Below are positions 17,704 to 26,335 of a stretch of 64,000 bases of DNA, in pieces. The notes below the pieces were generated by a model. The model worked only from the letters and a program-made list of their open reading frames with translations, was not told the DNA's origin and ran no database searches. Positions within the stretch are counted from its first letter, which is position 1. The number at the start of each line of letters is the position of its first letter. Location: assembly GCA_036511595.1 (NCBI GenBank), contig DATCBY010000074.1:1-64000 (forward strand), read 5' to 3'. A program made the position numbers and the translations under genes. Source of the stretch: DASZQY01 sp036511595. Its GTDB lineage: Bacteria; Pseudomonadota; Alphaproteobacteria; Rhizobiales; Kaistiaceae.

Positions 17704-18789
17704 ATGGCTGGCGTACTGGTCAAGCACGAGGCGCTGCGCGCGCTCGGGCGGGAAATTCTGGTGTCGATGGGAAGTGACGCCCGCGAGGCGGGGATTGTCG
17801 CCGACCATCTGGTCGATGCCAATCTCTCCGGTCACGACAGCCACGGCGTCGGACTGCTACCGACATACGTCCGCGAACGGCACGCCGATTTCGTGCGGCC
17901 CAACCGCAAGGCGATCCTGGTCCGTGAGGACGGCGTCTTCGGCATTCTCGATGGCGATGCCGGCTACGGTCATGTGATGGCGCGCGAGGCAACCGAATGG
18001 GGGATTGCGCGGGCCCGCGAAAAGGGCGCGGCGATCGTGACGCTGCGAAACGCCCATCACATCGCCCGCGTCGGGACATACGCCGAGATGGCGATCGAAG
18101 CCGGGATGGTCTCGATCTTTTTTGTCAACGTGGTCGGGGGCGGATTGCAAAAAGTCGCGCCGTTCGGCGGATCCGATGCGCGCTTGCATACCAACCCGAT
18201 CTGCATCGGCGTGCCGATGGGCAGCCAGCCGCCGTTCGTGCTCGATTTCGCGACCAGCAAGATTGCGATGGGCAAGGTCCGTGTCGCCTACAACGAGAAG
18301 CGGAAGGTGGCACCGGGCGTGCTGATCGACTCCCACGGCGTTCCGACTACGGAAGCCGTGGTGTTGTTCGAGGAGCCGTACGGCGCCATCGTGCCGTTCG
18401 GCGATCACAAGGGGTTCGGTCTTGCGGTCATGTGCGAGCTGCTCGGCGGTGTGCTGAGCGGCGGCGCGACCAATCAGGACGCCGGCCTTCGCCCCGGTGG
18501 CCTCTACAACAACCTGCTTGCCATCTTCATCGACCCGACGCGCTTTGGCGAGCTTCCGTATTTTCATCGCGAGATCGAGGCGGTGCTCGCGCACGTCAAG
18601 GCATCGCCGCCCGCCAATCCCGGCGCTCCGGTGTTGACGGCGGGAGAGCCGGAGCGTGCCTATCGCAACAAGCGCGGCGCCGAGGGTATTCCGGTCGATG
18701 CCGTCAGTTGGCGCGAGATTCTCGACGCAGCCGACAACGCCGGTGTATCCGACGCGGCGATCGCCGCCGCTGCGTCGGCCGCCCGATAA
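17704..18789 (+). CDS. Ldh-family (type 2 malate/L-lactate/ureidoglycolate-like) NAD(P)-dependent dehydrogenase
   Basis: A 361-residue member of the non-Rossmann malate/L-lactate dehydrogenase family. The N-terminal DSHGVGLLPTYV and the cofactor-binding segment GAAIVTLRNAHHIARVGTYAEMA are typical, and PFGDHKGFGLAVMCELLGG near residue 240 matches the conserved glycine-rich region. Members oxidise 2-hydroxy acids (malate, sulfolactate, ureidoglycolate). The ATG at 17704 has GAGAGGAAG before it; an in-frame ATG six codons upstream is less well placed. It would provide an NAD-linked alternative to the FAD-linked oxidase of the same operon, perhaps for the opposite enantiomer (inference). Confidence 0.88.
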   Translation: MAGVLVKHEALRALGREILVSMGSDAREAGIVADHLVDANLSGHDSHGVGLLPTYVRERHADFVRPNRKAILVREDGVFGILDGDAGYGHVMAREATEWGIARAREKGAAIVTLRNAHHIARVGTYAEMAIEAGMVSIFFVNVVGGGLQKVAPFGGSDARLHTNPICIGVPMGSQPPFVLDFATSKIAMGKVRVAYNEKRKVAPGVLIDSHGVPTTEAVVLFEEPYGAIVPFGDHKGFGLAVMCELLGGVLSGGATNQDAGLRPGGLYNNLLAIFIDPTRFGELPYFHREIEAVLAHVKASPPANPGAPVLTAGEPERAYRNKRGAEGIPVDAVSWREILDAADNAGVSDAAIAAAASAAR

Positions 18790-18795
18790 CGATCC

Positions 18796-20241
18796 CTAGA
18801 ACGGGTAATGCTGCTTCGGATCCTCGATGGTGATCCAGCGGAGGTCGGTGAACTCGGCGATGGCCGCCTTGCCGCCGAAGCGCCCATGGCCGCTGCCGCC
18901 GACGCCGCCAAACGGCATCTGCGCCTCGTCGTTCAGCGTCGGGCCGTTGATGTGGCAGATGCCGGTGTGGAGGCGCCTGGCGACATCCATCGCCCGCATG
19001 ATGTCGGTGCCGAACACCGCCGCTGACAGGCCGTACTCAGTATCATTGGCAACCCGAACCGCCTCGTCGGCCCCCTTCACGCGGATGACCGGCTTGACGG
19101 GTCCGAACGATTCCTCGCCGTAGACCCGCATCTTGGAGGTGACGTTATCGAGGATCGTCGCCTCGACGACTGTGCCGGTGCGCTTGCCGCCCGCCACTAC
19201 CTTGGCGCCATGACCGACGGCGTCTTTGATAAAGGCGTCCATGCGTTCGGCGGGGCCGATGTCAATAAGCGAACCCAGCACCACGTGGCCACGCGGATCG
19301 CCAGCGGGCAGCATCTTCGCGCGGGTCGCGAGCTTGGCGACGAAAGCGTCGGCGATCTTTTCGTCAACGATGATGCGCTCGGTCGACATGCATATCTGGC
19401 CCTGGTTCATGAAGGAACCAAAGATCGCGGCGTTCACCGCGGCGTCGATGTCGGCGTCGTCGAGGATGATCAGCGGCGCCTTGCCGCCGAGTTCCAGCAG
19501 CACCGGCTTCAGGTGGCGGCCCGCGAGCTCGCCGATGATGCGGCCGACGCGGGTCGAGCCTGTGAAGTTGACACGCTTGACGGCCGGATGGGCGATCAGT
19601 GCTTCGACGATGACATGCGCATCGGCAGGAGCGTTGGTCACGACGTTGACGACGCCTTTCGGCACGCCCGCTTCGACCAAGACCTGGCCGATCAGCGTGT
19701 GAATTCCGGGGCACAGTTCGGAGGCCTTCAGGATGACGGTGTTGCCGCACGCCAGCGGCATGGCGATGGCGCGGGTGCCGAGGATGACAGGCGCATTCCA
19801 CGGCGCCATGCCGAGGACGACGCCGACCGGTTGGCGGACGCCCAAGGCAAGCGTACCGGGCTTGTCTGACGGAATGACCTCGCCGCTTACCTGAGTCGTC
19901 ATCGAGGCTGCCTCGCGCAGCATGGACGAGGCCAGCATGACGTTGAAGCCGGCCCACGGCGCCGTCGCGCCGGTTTCCTCGAGCACGAGACGAGTGAAGT
20001 CGGCGACCTTCGAGGCCATGACCTCGGAAGCCTTGAGCAGGATCGTGCGGCGGTCGTTGGGGCCCATCGCGGCCCACGCGGGGAAGGCGGCCGCGGCGGC
20101 ATCGGCGGCGGCATTGGCATCAGCGACTGCGGCTGCCGGGGCTCGGGTGGCGACCTTGCCGGTGAAGGGATCCTTGCGCTCGAAGGTGGCGCCGCTCCTG
20201 GCGGCGATCTCGCCGCCGTCAATCAACATGCCGATATCCAT
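18796..20241 (-). CDS. Aldehyde dehydrogenase, aromatic-aldehyde type
   Basis: A 481-residue aldehyde dehydrogenase. The motif LELGGKAPLIIL and the nucleophile in NQGQICMSTERIIV are intact, and the C-terminal NDEAQMPFGGVGGSGHGRFGG block resembles salicylaldehyde/vanillin dehydrogenases. A GAGGAAG site precedes the ATG at 20241. It follows the second ThDP enzyme by 29 bases and is probably the last gene of the SDR-MarR-ThDP-ALDH operon. Its stop is 6 bases from the stop of the convergent Ldh gene. An aromatic acid product feeding the nearby pca genes is the attractive reading (inference). Confidence 0.88.
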   Translation of the reverse strand: MDIGMLIDGGEIAARSGATFERKDPFTGKVATRAPAAAVADANAAADAAAAAFPAWAAMGPNDRRTILLKASEVMASKVADFTRLVLEETGATAPWAGFNVMLASSMLREAASMTTQVSGEVIPSDKPGTLALGVRQPVGVVLGMAPWNAPVILGTRAIAMPLACGNTVILKASELCPGIHTLIGQVLVEAGVPKGVVNVVTNAPADAHVIVEALIAHPAVKRVNFTGSTRVGRIIGELAGRHLKPVLLELGGKAPLIILDDADIDAAVNAAIFGSFMNQGQICMSTERIIVDEKIADAFVAKLATRAKMLPAGDPRGHVVLGSLIDIGPAERMDAFIKDAVGHGAKVVAGGKRTGTVVEATILDNVTSKMRVYGEESFGPVKPVIRVKGADEAVRVANDTEYGLSAAVFGTDIMRAMDVARRLHTGICHINGPTLNDEAQMPFGGVGGSGHGRFGGKAAIAEFTDLRWITIEDPKQHYPF

Positions 20242-20270
20242 GACTTCCTCCTGTGCTACTCGGACCGTTC

Positions 20271-21983
20271 TCAGAGTCTGGGCAACCAGACGTCCAGAAC
20301 AGCCGCACGTCCTTCGTTGCGCACCACGCGCAGGGCTTCACCAATAGAGTCTTCAACCTCGTCCAATTGCTTGACGGTGCGGGCGAAGGCGCCGCCGGCG
20401 GCCGCGGCTATGCCGGCGTAGTCCGGCGGCGGATCGAAGGCAACGTCGATCTCGTTGGCGCGGCTGGCATAACCGTCGGGATGGACGGCAAGGGCTGAAT
20501 ACTTTGGCGCCTTCCAGCCGCGGTTGTTGTAAACGACTTGCAGGAATGGCGTCTTGTACTGACGGGCCATCCAGTGGACTGTCGATGGGATCGAGAACAT
20601 GTACGAACCATCGCCAGTCAGCGTGACCACTGTCTTCTCCGGCGCCGCGAGTTTGGCGCCGATGGCTGCACCGCCTGCCCAGCCAAGGGAGCCGCCGCCA
20701 CTGGCGAAAAAATGGCCGGGAACGGTCGGCGCAATGTGGTCGCATATCGCCGGATAGTTGGTGATGCCCTCGTTCATCACGATGGCATCGGCGCCGATCT
20801 GACGGCGCACGCACACGGTAAGATATTCGGGCGTGATGACACCGCCAGCGGGCTCAGCCTGCTTCGTCAACGTGGCAGCACGCTCGGCGTGCCGCGTGCC
20901 GAAATGTTCGGCGCGCGTGCGGACCGCGACAACATCCGGCGCGTTGGCGACGACGCGGGCGTTCAACTGCTGCAGCGCCATGGTAGCATCGGCGCGGAAC
21001 GAGCGTCGCGCCTCGATATGCCAGAGCGGCATGTTCTCCTTCAGCGGGTCGACGTCGATGTGGTAGATCGCAGCCTGCGGCGACGGCCGGTTGATCGTCG
21101 GGATCCACGGCACGTCGCTGTCGATGACCAGTACTACGTCGGCCTCGGCGAGTGCCTGGTTCTGGAACGGATGGTTCCAGTGGTTGCCCTGATACAGGGG
21201 GCTGTCGTGGGGAAAATTGGCGGCGCTCGGTACCGATTCCAACACGCCAATGCCGAGACTGTTGCAGAGGCGAACCAGTTCGGCGACCGCCTCCGGCCTG
21301 CGCCCGACATATGATGTGACAACCAGCGGGTGCCTGGCGGCGGCAAGTGCCGTCACGATCTCGGCGACGCCGTCTTCGGGCAGCGCCTGAGCGGCCAGCG
21401 GCATCCAGCGGGTGCGATCAAAGACCGCGGGCTTTGCCTCCTCCTCCATGACCTCGCGGGCACCGACCAGATAAACCGGACCCTTGGGGTCGCTCTGGCC
21501 GATCTGCATGGCGCGGTATACGACCTGCTTGATGTTGGCGCCGGTACGGAACTCATTATCATACTTCATGTAGCCGCGAACGATGCCGCGCTGGTCGTGG
21601 ACATCCTGAATCCACTGGATGAATTCGTTGCGACTCCCCTTCAGTTCTCCGTCCTGGGTGAACGGGGACATGCCAGCAAAGATGAAAACCGGGACGCGGG
21701 CGCGGGCGGCGTTGTGGACGGCGCCACCGAGCGCCTGGGTGCCGCATTCGACGTGAACGAGCACGGCCTGCGCCCGGCCGGACACCTGCGCATAACCGTG
21801 GGCGCACGACAGCGCGACCATCTCGTTCGGCGAAGTGACAATCGTCGGAATCGAGCGGCCGTGGGCACGCGCCTCTGCGATCGCCTCGATCAGAGCGGGA
21901 TGGTCGCTGCCGAAATTGGCGAAAACATATTCGACGCCCCACTCGGACAGTGCCTCCAGCAGCGCCGTGCTCGCGGTGTACAT
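20271..21983 (-). CDS. Second thiamine diphosphate-dependent enzyme
   Basis: A 570-residue three-domain ThDP enzyme, distinct from the one at 12420-14078. The catalytic Glu lies in TSPNEMVALSCAHGYAQ (about residue 53), and the cofactor motif is LTGDGSYMFSIPS...VVYNNRGW. The ATG at 21983 was chosen because homology begins there; the frame extends to 22112 through the MarR gene. The central domain carries ESVPSAANFPHDSPLYQGN. Neighbours are a MarR repressor upstream and an aldehyde dehydrogenase downstream, suggesting decarboxylation of a 2-keto acid to an aldehyde that is then oxidised (inference). Acetolactate-synthase-like activity is the main alternative. Confidence 0.85.
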   Translation of the reverse strand: MYTASTALLEALSEWGVEYVFANFGSDHPALIEAIAEARAHGRSIPTIVTSPNEMVALSCAHGYAQVSGRAQAVLVHVECGTQALGGAVHNAARARVPVFIFAGMSPFTQDGELKGSRNEFIQWIQDVHDQRGIVRGYMKYDNEFRTGANIKQVVYRAMQIGQSDPKGPVYLVGAREVMEEEAKPAVFDRTRWMPLAAQALPEDGVAEIVTALAAARHPLVVTSYVGRRPEAVAELVRLCNSLGIGVLESVPSAANFPHDSPLYQGNHWNHPFQNQALAEADVVLVIDSDVPWIPTINRPSPQAAIYHIDVDPLKENMPLWHIEARRSFRADATMALQQLNARVVANAPDVVAVRTRAEHFGTRHAERAATLTKQAEPAGGVITPEYLTVCVRRQIGADAIVMNEGITNYPAICDHIAPTVPGHFFASGGGSLGWAGGAAIGAKLAAPEKTVVTLTGDGSYMFSIPSTVHWMARQYKTPFLQVVYNNRGWKAPKYSALAVHPDGYASRANEIDVAFDPPPDYAGIAAAAGGAFARTVKQLDEVEDSIGEALRVVRNEGRAAVLDVWLPRL

Positions 21984-22008
21984 TCGTCCTCTCAAGATCA
22001 AAAAATGC

Positions 22009-22503
22009 CTAGGAAATCCGGTCGGCGATCTGCCGCAGCAGCGCAATGAACTCGGTCTTGCGCTCGCCGACAATGGCATCGGGCTTGCGGTCGTGCTCCA
22101 TGGCGAGAGCAAGCAAAACCTGGAGAGCCTTCTCGCCGCTTGCGGTCAGCTTCAGGGTGATCCGGCGGCGATCGGCTTTCGATGGACGACGTGTCACCAG
22201 TCCGTGCCGATGGAGTTCCTGAATGAGAGGCGTGACCGAAGACTTGTCGTGCGCGATGGCGCGGCCGAGATCCATCTGGGTCAGTCCCGGATTGTTGTGG
22301 ATCACCATCATTGCCGCGAAGCGGCCAGGCTTCAGGTGCGGTTCACCGGAATGTTTGGCGAAGACGCGAAAGGAAGCGTCCTGCGCCAGGCGCAGGTTGA
22401 AGCCGATGACCGTGTCGAGCACGCCTAGCTTTGTCTCGCTTTGCCGCAGCTCGTGCGCCATTTTCGGAGTGCGCTTCGCCGGAGGCACGACTCGCAAGTT
22501 CAC
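22009..22503 (-). CDS. MarR family transcriptional regulator
   Basis: A 164-residue MarR-type repressor. The winged-helix segment runs from about residue 55 to 120 (PGLTQMDLGRAIAHDKSSVTPLIQELHRHGLVTRRPSKADRRRITLKLT). It starts at a GTG overlapping the SDR stop (GTGA); the ATG at codon 15 is an alternative. It probably represses its own operon through the perfect inverted repeat at 23319-23338, released by an aromatic acid or CoA ester, as is common for MarR regulators of aromatic catabolism (inference). Confidence 0.9.
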   Translation of the reverse strand: MNLRVVPPAKRTPKMAHELRQSETKLGVLDTVIGFNLRLAQDASFRVFAKHSGEPHLKPGRFAAMMVIHNNPGLTQMDLGRAIAHDKSSVTPLIQELHRHGLVTRRPSKADRRRITLKLTASGEKALQVLLALAMEHDRKPDAIVGERKTEFIALLRQIADRIS

Positions 22504-23258
22504 GCGCTCATTCCCCCGTCAACCATCAGCATGGCGCCGGTGGTGAAGCTGCTTTGATCCGATGCCAGGTAAAGTACGGAGCGGGCGATTTCGTCGGCTG
22601 TACCGTGGCGATGCATCGGAATGATCTCGTTGAAGAACGCGGTGCCATCGCGTCCGATCGCCTGCGTCAGTCCGCTCTCCACGTTGAGCTGGAAGCTGTT
22701 GTCGATGGGACCGGGGTGGATCGTGTTCACCCGGATGCCACGCGGCGCCAACTCCTTGGCAAGGCAGCGCATCAGGCCGACCTGCGCATGCTTAGCGGTA
22801 ATGTAGGCATAGACCCCAGGATCGCCGCGGGTGCCGGCGACGCTTGAGGTGATGACGATGCTGCCACCGTCAGTCATCACCGGCACGGCATGCTTGGCGG
22901 CGAGGAAGGCGCCGCGCACGTGAACGGCGTAAACCGCGTTGAAGACGTCTTCAGGATATTGCTCGATGGGCGCGACGACGCCGAAGTTGCCGGCGTTGCT
23001 GAAGAGGACGTCGATCCTGCCGAAGCGGCTCACCGTGGCGGCGACGTAGCGGGCGACATCCTCGGATCGGGTCACGTCGGCAGCACAAATAGCCACGCGC
23101 GGACTGTCGAGCGCGGCGGCTACGCGTCCGAGGTCTTCCGCTTTCAGGTCGACGAGCATCACGCTGGCGCCTTCGGCGAGGAACAGGCCCGCCGTCGCCG
23201 CTCCGACGCTGCCGGCACCGCCGGTTATGATGCAGACCTTGCCGGTCAGCGCGCCCAT
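22500..23258 (-). CDS. SDR family oxidoreductase
   Basis: A 252-residue classical SDR with the cofactor loop TGGAGSVGAA, the NAG motif (LFSNAGNFG), active-site Ser in IVITSSVAGT, YxxxK as YITAK and a terminal VDGG. First gene of the operon that continues with marR, the second ThDP enzyme and an aldehyde dehydrogenase. The preference for NAD or NADP cannot be assigned with certainty; VDLKAEDL after beta-2 suggests an acidic residue and NAD. Confidence 0.9.
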   Translation of the reverse strand: MGALTGKVCIITGGAGSVGAATAGLFLAEGASVMLVDLKAEDLGRVAAALDSPRVAICAADVTRSEDVARYVAATVSRFGRIDVLFSNAGNFGVVAPIEQYPEDVFNAVYAVHVRGAFLAAKHAVPVMTDGGSIVITSSVAGTRGDPGVYAYITAKHAQVGLMRCLAKELAPRGIRVNTIHPGPIDNSFQLNVESGLTQAIGRDGTAFFNEIIPMHRHGTADEIARSVLYLASDQSSFTTGAMLMVDGGMSA

Positions 23259-23318
23259 CTATTTCTGCCGTCTCCCATCTAATTTTCTTGTTGTAAGCCA
23301 ATCACTTGATCGCGGGGA

Positions 23319-23338
23319 ATAGTTTGATACCAAACTAT
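23319..23338. promoter_or_regulatory. Perfect 8-4-8 inverted repeat, candidate MarR operator
   Basis: ATAGTTTG, four bases (ATAC), then CAAACTAT: an exact 20-base dyad centred 70 bases upstream of the SDR start. Size, symmetry and position are those of MarR-family operators, and the marR gene is the second gene of the operon controlled. No other dyad of this quality is seen nearby. Confidence 0.65.
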
Positions 23339-23474
23339 AACCGGCAGCGTCAATCACCAGCTCGGCCGGCTTCGCAGACAACGCGATCGCCGTCGCCGCT
23401 GCGCGCATCCTTTTCGTCACGTGTCCAGCTACGCGGACGAGCATCTGACCGTTGAACGCTGAACCATATCGCGC

Positions 23475-23801
23475 GTGGCTCCGCCGGCGTCCTTCAGCAT
23501 CACCGACTGGACGGTCTACATCATCTTCATCGTGGTGATCGGCGGCATCGGCAGCTTCGAGCGACCGATCATCGGCACCGTCGTGTTCTTCCTCATCCGC
23601 GAGTACCTCGCCGAAATCGGCGTCTGGCACTTCATCATCCTGGGCGTGGTGTCGATCGCCGTGATCCTGATCGAGCCGAGCGGCCTGTGGGGCATGCTGC
23701 GCACGGTCATCCCCGCCGACCTGATCCCGGTGTCGCACCAGCCGCTGCGGCGGCGCGTCGACAAGACTGACCGACCGGGGACGCCGGCAGTCGACGCCTG
23801 A
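23475..23801 (+). pseudogene. C-terminal fragment of a LivM-type permease
   Basis: About 109 codons match the end of LivM proteins: SITDWTVYIIFIVVIGGIGSFERPIIGTVVFFLIREYLAE, then FIILGVVSIAVILIEPSGLWG and a basic tail. A stop in frame lies five codons upstream of 23475, and no N-terminal permease part is found before it. It resembles, but does not duplicate, the LivM at 7137-8231. It is orphaned on the plus strand between the MarR-regulated operon and pcaG. I read it as the relic of a second Liv importer lost by deletion. Confidence 0.75.
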
Positions 23802-23814
23802 GCGGCACCGAGCA

Positions 23815-24405
23815 CTAGGATTCGAAGAAAACCGTCTCGTCTTCGCCCTGCAGGCGAATGTCGAAAACGTAGCGCGGGACGCCGCTGCCGGCTTCTTCGC
23901 GGCGGGCGATGAGCGTATCGCGGCGGTCGGCGGGAACCAGCGCGAGGGCGGGATCGCCCGCGTTGGCGGTCTCGCCCGCGAAGTAGATGCGGGTGAACAT
24001 GCGGCGCAGGATGCCGCGGGCGAAGATGCTGACATCGATGTGCGGGGCCTGCATGCCGCCGCCGGGGGCGGCGACCGGGCCGGGCTTCACGGTATGGAAA
24101 CTGTAGGCGCCGTTACCGTCGGTGGGGGAGCGGCCGAAGCCCTTGAACGAGGTGTTCTGGCCCGGGTCCCTGCCGGCGTAGCGGCCGGCGCCATCGGCCT
24201 GCCAGATCTCGAGGAAGCCGTCGGGGACGGGCGCATCCTTGCCGTCGAGGAGGCGGCCAACGATCTCGATCGGTTCGCCGATGGCATCGGCGGTGACGAG
24301 ATCGTTGCCGAGCAGGGCGGCATACGGATAGGTGGTGCCCGGCGTCAGCGCGATCGCGAAAAACGGACCAGCGGTCTGCGACGGGGTGATGCCGCGCCTA
24401 GTCAT
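23815..24405 (-). CDS. pcaG: Protocatechuate 3,4-dioxygenase, alpha subunit
   Basis: The 196-residue alpha chain of the intradiol dioxygenase that cleaves protocatechuate to 3-carboxy-cis,cis-muconate. The opening TPSQTAGPFFAIALTPG and the central DGFLEIWQADGAGRYAGRDPG are diagnostic. As expected of alpha chains the iron ligands of the beta chain are not all kept. The ATG at 24405 lies 2 bases beyond the pcaH stop. Last gene of the pca operon. Confidence 0.95.
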   Translation of the reverse strand: MTRRGITPSQTAGPFFAIALTPGTTYPYAALLGNDLVTADAIGEPIEIVGRLLDGKDAPVPDGFLEIWQADGAGRYAGRDPGQNTSFKGFGRSPTDGNGAYSFHTVKPGPVAAPGGGMQAPHIDVSIFARGILRRMFTRIYFAGETANAGDPALALVPADRRDTLIARREEAGSGVPRYVFDIRLQGEDETVFFES

Positions 24406-25108
24406 GATCGTGCGGTTCCTCGAACGGCGTGGCGGCGCCGCCGCGCAGCACAAAGTCGAAGCGATAGCCGAGGGCCCAGTTGGGGACGGTGGTGTCGAGA
24501 TCGAACGTCGCGATCAGGCGGGCAAGGGCCTTCGGATCGCTGACTGAATTCGCGATCGGGTCGTAGGGCATCAGCGGGTCGCCGGGGAAATACATCTGCG
24601 TGATCAGGCGGCTGAGGAACGACGGGCCGAACAACGAGAAGTGAATGTGGTTCGGTCGCCAGGCGTTGGGGTGGTTGAGCCAGGGATAGGCGCCCGGCTT
24701 GATGGTGGTGAAGCGGTAGCGGCCGTCGGCGTCGGTGATGCAGCGGCCGGCGCCGGAGAAATTCGGATCGATCGGCGCCGGATGATTGTCGATCTGGTGG
24801 ATATAGCGGCCGCCGGCATTGGCTTGCCAGATCTCGATCAGCGTGTCGGGAATCGGGCGACCGCTGTCGTCGACGACGCAACCGGCGACGATGATGCGTT
24901 CGCCGATCGGCTCGCCGGCATGCTGCTTGGTGAGATCGGCATCGTTCGCCAGCACCGCCTCGTGCCCGTAGACGGGGCCGCTCAACTCACTCAGCGTATG
25001 CGGCAGGATCACTAGCGGACGCTTCGGGGCGCGAAGCTGGGTACCGACGTAGGCCGGCCAGAGGTATGGCGGGTGCGAGGCGAGGCTGTCGATGGGATAG
25101 TCGGTCAT
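24398..25108 (-). CDS. pcaH: Protocatechuate 3,4-dioxygenase, beta subunit
   Basis: The 236-residue catalytic beta chain. Non-haem Fe(III) ligands are visible as Tyr102 (GGRYIHQ), Tyr141 (PGAYPW), His154 and His156 (RPNHIHFS). The upstream thiolase gene ends 18 bases before it, and pcaG follows at once, so the two subunits are made together. Confidence 0.96.
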   Translation of the reverse strand: MTDYPIDSLASHPPYLWPAYVGTQLRAPKRPLVILPHTLSELSGPVYGHEAVLANDADLTKQHAGEPIGERIIVAGCVVDDSGRPIPDTLIEIWQANAGGRYIHQIDNHPAPIDPNFSGAGRCITDADGRYRFTTIKPGAYPWLNHPNAWRPNHIHFSLFGPSFLSRLITQMYFPGDPLMPYDPIANSVSDPKALARLIATFDLDTTVPNWALGYRFDFVLRGGAATPFEEPHDHD

Positions 25109-25126
25109 CTCGTTCCTCCCGTTTTC

Positions 25127-26335
25127 TCAGACGCGTTCCAGCGCCAGCGCAACGCCCTGACCGACGCCGACGCACATGGTCGCGAGACCGTAACGGTCGC
25201 CGCGATCGCGAAGTCCGAAGGCCACGTCCGCGGCCAGTCTTGCGCCCGACATGCCAAGCGGGTGGCCGTAGGCGATGGCGCCGCCGTTCGGATTGACGTG
25301 CTCGGCGTCGTCGGCGATGCCGAGTTGGCGGAGACACACCAGCGCCTGACTGGCGAAGGCTTCGTTGAGTTCGATGACGCCGATGTCGCTCATCTTCATG
25401 CCGAGGCGCTCAAGCAGTTTTCGCGTCGCCGGGATCGGGCCGATGCCCATGACACGCGGCGGCACGCCCGCCGACGCCATGCCCATGACGCGCGCGATCG
25501 GAGCGAGGCCGTGGCGCTCGGCGGCTTCCGCGGAGGCGACGATCAGTGCCTGGGCGCCGTCGTTGATGCCGGAAGCGTTGCCGGCGGTGACGGTGCCGTT
25601 CGGGCGTACGACCGGCTTCAGTTTGGCGAGCGTCTCCAACGTCGTGTCGCCGCGCGGATGCTCGTCCTCGGCGAAGGTCGCCGGAGGCGATTTGCCGATG
25701 CCCGGAATTTCGACAGGAACGATGCGACCCTTCAGGACGCCGGTGTCTTTCGCCCGCTTGGCGCGCTGCTGCGAACGGAGCGCGAAGGCATCCTGATCGG
25801 CGCGGGTGACCTGATAGTCGTCGGCGACATTCTCGCCAGTTTCCGGCATGGAATCGACGCCATACTGGGCCTTCATCAGCGGGTTGATGAAGCGCCATCC
25901 GATCGTGGTGTCGTAGATGTCGGCCGAGCGCTGGAAGGGCGCCTCGGCCTTGCCCATGACGAGAGGGGCGCGGGTCATCGATTCGACGCCGCCTGCGATG
26001 ACGAGGTCAAGCTCGCCGGCGCGAATGGCGCGCGCGGCCGTGCCGACGGCGTCGAGACCGGAAGCGCACAGGCGGTTCATGGTGGTGCCGGGCACATGAT
26101 CGGGAAGACCCGCGAGAAGCGCCGCCATGCGCGCCACGTTACGATTGTCCTCGCCCGCCTGGTTGGCGCAGCCGAGAATCACCTCGTCGACGCTTTCGGC
26201 GAGGCCGGGATGGCGCGCGATGAGCGCCCGAATGGGAATGGCGGCAAGGTCGTCGGTGCGGACGCGGGCAAGCGAGCCGGCGTAGCGGCCGATCAGCGTG
26301 CGGACGGCGTCACAGATGAAGGCGTCGCGGCTCAT
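25127..26335 (-). CDS. pcaF: 3-oxoadipyl-CoA thiolase
   Basis: A 402-residue thiolase that splits 3-oxoadipyl-CoA into succinyl-CoA and acetyl-CoA. The reactive Cys is in MNRLCASGLDAV (about residue 90), and the C-terminal motifs NPNGGAIAYGHPLGMSGAR and CVGVGQG supply the catalytic His and Cys. The ATG at 26335 overlaps the CoA-transferase stop (ATGA). Length, motifs and context all fit PcaF rather than a generic acetyl-CoA acetyltransferase. Confidence 0.94.
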   Translation of the reverse strand: MSRDAFICDAVRTLIGRYAGSLARVRTDDLAAIPIRALIARHPGLAESVDEVILGCANQAGEDNRNVARMAALLAGLPDHVPGTTMNRLCASGLDAVGTAARAIRAGELDLVIAGGVESMTRAPLVMGKAEAPFQRSADIYDTTIGWRFINPLMKAQYGVDSMPETGENVADDYQVTRADQDAFALRSQQRAKRAKDTGVLKGRIVPVEIPGIGKSPPATFAEDEHPRGDTTLETLAKLKPVVRPNGTVTAGNASGINDGAQALIVASAEAAERHGLAPIARVMGMASAGVPPRVMGIGPIPATRKLLERLGMKMSDIGVIELNEAFASQALVCLRQLGIADDAEHVNPNGGAIAYGHPLGMSGARLAADVAFGLRDRGDRYGLATMCVGVGQGVALALERV

